DNA from: Bugulina stolonifera
Lineage: Eukaryota; Bryozoa; Gymnolaemata; Cheilostomatida; Bugulidae
NCBI GenBank assembly: GCA_935421135.1
Contig: OW285192.1
Location: 16,655,001-16,719,000 of the forward strand
Length of the DNA stretch: 64,000 bases
Direction of reading: 5' to 3'
Shown here: piece after piece, positions 62,401 through 64,000 of the stretch
How the letters are laid out: each line of letters opens with the position of its first letter
Position numbering within the stretch: position 1 is the stretch's first letter
Position numbers and translations under genes: made by a program
The notes under the pieces: model-generated
The model's input: the letters and a program-made list of their open reading frames with translations, nothing else
The model's database searches: none
Told to the model about the DNA's origin: nothing

Positions 62401-64000
62401 GTGACCGGAGGTTATGATGCCAATAGACAGGAGACTCCAATTAACCAATTGCCTCAGAGATGTCTACGGCAGACGCCCATAGACGAGCTAAACAAGTGAG
62501 TGTATTATGCTAGCGCATCGAGCAGTAACTACGATGTTTAATCATCAAGTTGTTTTCATTCTCTGTGCATGTATATAAATTGAGGTTCTAGATTTATGCA
62601 GGAAAAACTTTGTATCTATCTGTTAAGAACTGCTTCATCCTGAATATTCCAATGTACACATAGAATTGCACACTGTATACTTATACTATTTGTAAATATG
62701 CAGTACTCTTACATTAATGTGTCCATTTTTGCAGACGTATCGCTTTGGAACAGCGCAGAGACAGCGAATCCAGTTTAACTGATGGCTCTACGATTCGCCA
62801 ACCACATTGGACACACGCCAGAGCCAATCAGGCGCCAACTTCACGACCTAATAGTAGACCATCAAGTAGACAGAATAATAGAACACCTAGTCGACAGCCG
62901 CTGCCACTTATCAATCATATCTCAGCACAGCGGCAGCAGGACCTCAACAGGTCAGTAGTTCTATTTTATAACACAGAGTTTCCCATGTTTGAGTGTCTTC
63001 ATACGATACGGTATGCGAGTTTCCTTTCTCTCTAAATATTCATATGGTCATACTGTTGTTATATGAATTTACAATATACCTGTGTATTTAGATTGTCACA
63101 CAGATCAGCGTCCAGTAGCCTTGATGACAGTGATGATGATATGGCTCGACGTCAGCCAATGGAGAGAAACATCTACAGTGAGGCTGGTGACTCATCATCA
63201 GATGAGAGTAGTAATGACTCATTCACTGCGAGTGAATTTGAAGCTGATGAACCCAAGGTAAGAATATGTTCCCCATATTTACAGAAGAGAAGGTTTACAT
63301 GTAAATTATATTAAATAATAAGTATTAATTTCATGTCTTGATACAGAAATCGATTTCATAAACATGATGTTGTTAAAATGTGATTTTGATTGCTTTAATA
63401 AGTCGAAGTGTTTGTGCACTATGGTTTGCTATGTTTTTTTTCTATTTTACTCTGTATTTCGAATCAGAAAGCATACCAATAATATTTCATGTGGTAACAT
63501 AACAGTGTGACATTTGGAACGTACTAGAAGAGGTAGGCTATTGTTCGGTTTGATTGATCACAACTCTATCGTTTGTGACTATCACTTTTATTTGTGTACG
63601 TTTTGTTTGCTGTCCTCACCCCACAACTTCCGTTGAGTTGACGACGGTCAACTATTTTGGTGTTACTTTATGTCTTAATTCTTTTCTATTATAAATAGTT
63701 TTGACAATATCCTTTAGTACTGGAGATCTAAATTAGCACATCATTTTTATTTTTTGAATAAATCCTCAAACTGGGAATCTAACATGTTATATTGTTTTGT
63801 GTTATGAAAGAAAAGGTAGATGCTATATTACTTGCTACTATTTTTAGGTTCGAAACGATTATCAGCCAACCAATATGATGTTCACAAAGTTACAGGAAGT
63901 GGAGGACGAAAGTGACACCGGTGATCCAAATGCGTACCGAACTACTTTCTCGTGGGACGGCCTCCGGAATGTAGACACTTCGCTCCAAAGATTTATAAAC
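15846..64000 (+). CDS. FAT4: Giant Fat4-type protocadherin, 55 exons, 3' end beyond the window
   Basis: Fat cadherins are plasma-membrane receptors. In studied animals they bind Dachsous and control planar cell polarity and Hippo-linked growth. The 55 exons (listed in the block entries) all have phase-compatible junctions and total 14,565 bases, or 4855 codons with no stop. Human FAT4 is about 4980 residues. Order: signal peptide (hydrophobic core about 33-49), 34 cadherin repeats (to about 3640), Fat membrane-proximal domain (about 3690-3815), four EGF-like modules (about 3820-3996), laminin G, Cys-rich module, laminin G, transmembrane helix (about 4438-4460), intracellular domain. The count of 34 cadherins and two laminin G domains points to Fat/Fat4 rather than Fat1-3 (one laminin G) or Dachsous (27 cadherins, none). 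Weakest splice site: the exon 38 donor, G|gttgtg. Orthology to FAT4 specifically is an inference from architecture and the SIAPSD motif. Confidence 0.92.
17407..20336 (+). other. Fat intron 1 (2.9 kb), possible read-through isoform
   Basis: The reading frame continues past the exon 1 donor for 53 codons to a stop at 17565-17567. It passes through a 24-bp tandem duplication (GTCAGTTGGTGACCAC..., about 17461-17508). An AATAAA occurs near 17791. Retention plus use of this site would give a short secreted protein of 573 residues. Nothing else is recognised in the intron. Confidence 0.35.
20337..40920 (+). CDS. FAT4: Fat exons 2-18: cadherin repeats 5 to 16
   Basis: Exons: 20337-20495, 20662-20815, 21125-21320, 23081-23353, 23865-24029, 26847-27143, 28103-28281, 29247-29395, 31783-32073, 32248-32411, 33728-33868, 34874-35258, 36208-36452, 36897-37073, 37872-38078, 39134-39334, 40645-40920 (residues about 521-1740). 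Repeats 5-14 end with the calcium-binding linker in canonical or near-canonical form: DENDEVPTF, DENDNRPLF, DPEENNPQF, DRNDNSPEF, DVNDHSPVF, DDNDNSPEF, DINDNSPVF, DANNRSPEF, DVNDNRPRF, DVNDNDPQF. Repeat 15 has no such linker (ASSVDSGLSFTQTSY). LDRE or close variants and DxDxG loops mark most repeats. Repeats are typically split over two or three exons. Exon 17 begins at ITYSLRSG directly after a TTGTAG acceptor. Confidence 0.88.
24459..24591 (+). repeat. Minisatellite in Fat intron 6
   Basis: Irregular array of AGTAGTC and AGTTATCAC units (CAGTAGTCAGTAGTCAG, AGTGAGTCAGTAGTC, CAGTTATCACAG). Non-coding; lies within the 2.8-kb intron. Confidence 0.8.
26767..26868 (+). repeat. 51-bp tandem duplication spanning the exon 7 splice acceptor
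   Basis: The segment containing TTGTCATGTCTTACATTGTAG and GTGTCAGCTATGGCAGACAC is repeated 51 bases later with a few changes. There are thus two complete acceptors, after 26795 and after 26846. Only the second gives an open frame (VSAKADTVLQY). The first reads into an in-frame TAG within the duplicated intron end. Confidence 0.85.
33906..33919 (+). repeat. Poly(C) tract, 14 bases, Fat intron 12
   Basis: Uninterrupted run of C about 40 bases after the exon 12 donor. Confidence 0.9.
38171..38190 (+). repeat. Poly(G) tract, Fat intron 16
   Basis: Fourteen G residues, one A, then five more G, preceded by a T run. A potential quadruplex-forming stretch in the transcript. Confidence 0.85.
38271..38486 (+). 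repeat. 43-bp minisatellite, five copies, Fat intron 16
   Basis: Unit begins GGTCATACATACCTGTACTT and ends AGTTCTAGGACTA. Five contiguous copies differ by only one to several bases. Confidence 0.88.
41929..50020 (+). CDS. FAT4: Fat exons 19-30: cadherin repeats 16 to 24
   Basis: Exons: 41929-42121, 42558-42901, 43377-43581, 44060-44238, 45147-45356, 46063-46294, 47240-47379, 47535-47687, 48062-48263, 48560-48796, 49386-49498, 49822-50020 (residues about 1741-2542). Linkers closing repeats 16-23: DVNDSLPKF, DVNDEAPKF, DENDNAPVF, DSNDNEPTF, DTNDNAPEF, DWNDSPPVF, DINDHAPMF, DVNDNTPSF. Introns fall repeatedly at equivalent places: after the DxDxG loop (phase 1), after the FxIDxxTG turn (phase 1), or just before the last strand carrying DxNDN (phase 0). 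All boundaries are GT-AG. Confidence 0.9.
44671..44694. other. Perfect 10-bp hairpin in Fat intron 22
   Basis: ACGGGTGGCA and TGCCACCCGT are exact reverse complements separated by CATT. It is a stable stem-loop in RNA or cruciform in DNA; function unknown. Confidence 0.7.
49033..49312. mobile_element. GC-rich insert in Fat intron 28, possible short transposable element
   Basis: About 280 bases are clearly richer in G+C and CpG (GTCGCGAACACACCGGCCTG, GTCGGACGGCC) than the surrounding AT-rich intron and are open in several frames on both strands. The ends TGTCTTCGCGACCT (about 49050) and the reverse complement of GGGCTGCAAAGACA (about 49307) agree at 10 of 14 positions, a weak inverted-repeat signal. 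Identity is not established. Confidence 0.35.
49570..49785 (+). repeat. ACTATGT / ACTAGT minisatellite, Fat intron 29
   Basis: Long run of GTACTATGTACTAT and GTACTATATACTATGTACTA units between exons 29 and 30. Non-coding. Confidence 0.85.
50388..51418 (+). CDS. FAT4: Fat exon 31: long intron-free exon, cadherin repeats 24 (end) to 27
   Basis: A 1031-base exon encoding residues about 2543-2886. It completes EC24, whose linker is non-canonical (FRDYSPSEKPVF). It then encodes all of EC25 (QDENDHTPEF), all of EC26 (EDINDMFPRF) and nearly all of EC27, whose DVNDNAPEF linker is in the next exon. LDYS, LDRE and LDRE strand motifs are in the expected places. It is the second-longest exon, in a region where single repeats are otherwise interrupted by one or two introns. 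Confidence 0.92.
51685..57070 (+). CDS. FAT4: Fat exons 32-42: cadherin repeats 27 (end) to 34
   Basis: Exons: 51685-51825, 51975-52212, 52471-52763, 53826-54021, 54256-54487, 54780-54996, 55342-55588, 55770-56012, 56225-56463, 56612-56776, 56884-57070 (residues about 2887-3685). Linkers: DVNDNAPEF, DANDNAPQF, then EC29 ends without one (ITPENRFPPR), DADDNPPVF, DVNEHAPKF, DANDSPKF, DVNDQSPYF, and a degenerate DRNDEPSTP closing EC34. After EC34 the sequence (DLTITVQSYDAFADGVIG...) enters the membrane-proximal region. The exon 38 donor G|gttgtg is weak but is the only phase-1 option seen that joins VQ(G) to NDTDTVTIWV. Confidence 0.88.
52785..53637 (+). repeat. TATAGG hexanucleotide array, about 850 bp, Fat intron 34
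   Basis: More than 120 hexamer-length units of TATAGG/ATAGGT are broken at intervals by TATAATATAGG and TATAAGTATAGG variants, forming higher-order blocks. It begins 21 bases after the exon 34 donor. Open frames on both strands through it (Tyr-Arg or Tyr-Leu / Tyr-Thr / Ile-Pro dipeptides) are artefacts of the repeat. Confidence 0.95.
57326..60844 (+). CDS. FAT4: Fat exons 43-49: membrane-proximal domain, EGF-like and laminin G modules
   Basis: Exons: 57326-58067, 58216-58337, 58566-58846, 58981-59176, 59303-59569, 60080-60508, 60674-60844 (residues about 3686-4421). Exon 43 starts with the Fat-type membrane-proximal domain (SSVKVKVRAYTNETL...VSGITMAQFVERANTFLHSI). It then has EGF1 (from CSRQSCSGNGQC, with a long loop), EGF2 (CISAPCMHGARC) and the start of EGF3 (DVDECLDPETCLNGGT, calcium-binding type). 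Exon 44 completes EGF3 and begins EGF4 (CETRNPCHETATC). Laminin G 1 runs from SSFGFEDGSFMELP to GNFIGCISNLQLDNK. A Cys-rich module (CSAFCPGSNKGC...LCPC) follows. Laminin G 2 (SRFSLRIRTGGDGVLMA...) ends at GCVSDILLNG. A basic SRRKR-E site precedes laminin G 2. Confidence 0.9.
59706..59931 (+). repeat. 21-bp minisatellite, about 11 copies, Fat intron 47
   Basis: Unit CTAGCATGGTATTATGGGATA in near-perfect tandem copies between the Cys-rich module exon and the laminin G 2 exon. Because 21 is a multiple of three, open frames run through on both strands; these are not genes. Confidence 0.92.
61089..64000 (+). CDS. FAT4: Fat exons 50-55: transmembrane helix and intracellular domain
   Basis: Exons: 61089-61356, 61815-62044, 62228-62495, 62735-62950, 63092-63257, 63848 to window end (residues about 4422-4855). 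A single hydrophobic helix (ALIIVSSVLFVLGIILGTVY, about 4439-4458) is followed by the stop-transfer GRRRKSAKK. The cytoplasmic part includes FYDFDEAASIAPSDVDIRKY joined across an intron to YKGYRKG, closely resembling the SIAPSD...YYKGYR block of Fat4. It continues with Met/Pro/Gln-rich sequence, Arg/Ser/Pro repeats (RPNSRPSSRQNNRTPSRQP), an acidic serine-rich stretch (SLDDSDDD, GDSSSDESSNDS) and FSWDGLRN at the edge. The last resembles the W-D-x-L-x-N segment near the C-terminus of Fat and other cadherins, so the stop codon is probably close. The frame is open at base 64000. Confidence 0.9.

Overview
This is a eukaryotic (animal) genomic window, AT-rich, with long introns, GT-AG splice sites, minisatellites and transposon debris. 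No prokaryotic gene organisation is present. The strongest clue is a giant Fat-family cadherin, a type of protein found in animals. I cannot name the species. Many ACATGTA and TAGGCCTA words, introns of mostly 0.1-3 kb and rather divergent cadherin repeats suggest a marine invertebrate, possibly a sponge or other early-branching animal; this is a guess.

Layout. 1-300: decayed 3' tail of a non-LTR retrotransposon. 471-2902: a 2.4 kb DNA-transposon-like element with 17-bp perfect terminal inverted repeats and repeated CACCGTTGCAAC boxes. About 3656-7666 (+): a multi-exon GT11 alpha-1,2-fucosyltransferase-like gene with an N-terminal membrane anchor exon and a stem made of decapeptide repeats. 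8097-10460: non-coding tandem and inverted repeats. 11438-13931 (-): five-exon mitochondrial ribosome recycling factor (MRRF). 13932-15845: head-to-head intergenic region containing a 137-bp hAT-type MITE with a perfect 8-bp target duplication. 15846 to beyond 64000 (+): one giant Fat4-type cadherin gene.

I assembled 55 exons of the Fat gene by splice sites and phase. Every junction is phase-compatible, giving 4855 codons in the window with the frame still open at the edge. Reading order: signal peptide, 34 cadherin repeats (the number characteristic of Fat proteins), the Fat membrane-proximal domain, four EGF-like modules, laminin G, a Cys-rich EGF-like module, a second laminin G, a short Cys-rich linker, a transmembrane helix, and an intracellular domain with a SIAPSD block like that of Fat4. 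The introns carry several minisatellites, including an 850-bp TATAGG array.

The three genes do not form a functional unit. One encodes a Golgi glycosyltransferase, one a mitochondrial translation factor and one a planar-polarity/growth-control adhesion receptor. Their proximity looks incidental, although MRRF and the Fat gene are divergently transcribed from a shared 1.9-kb interval.
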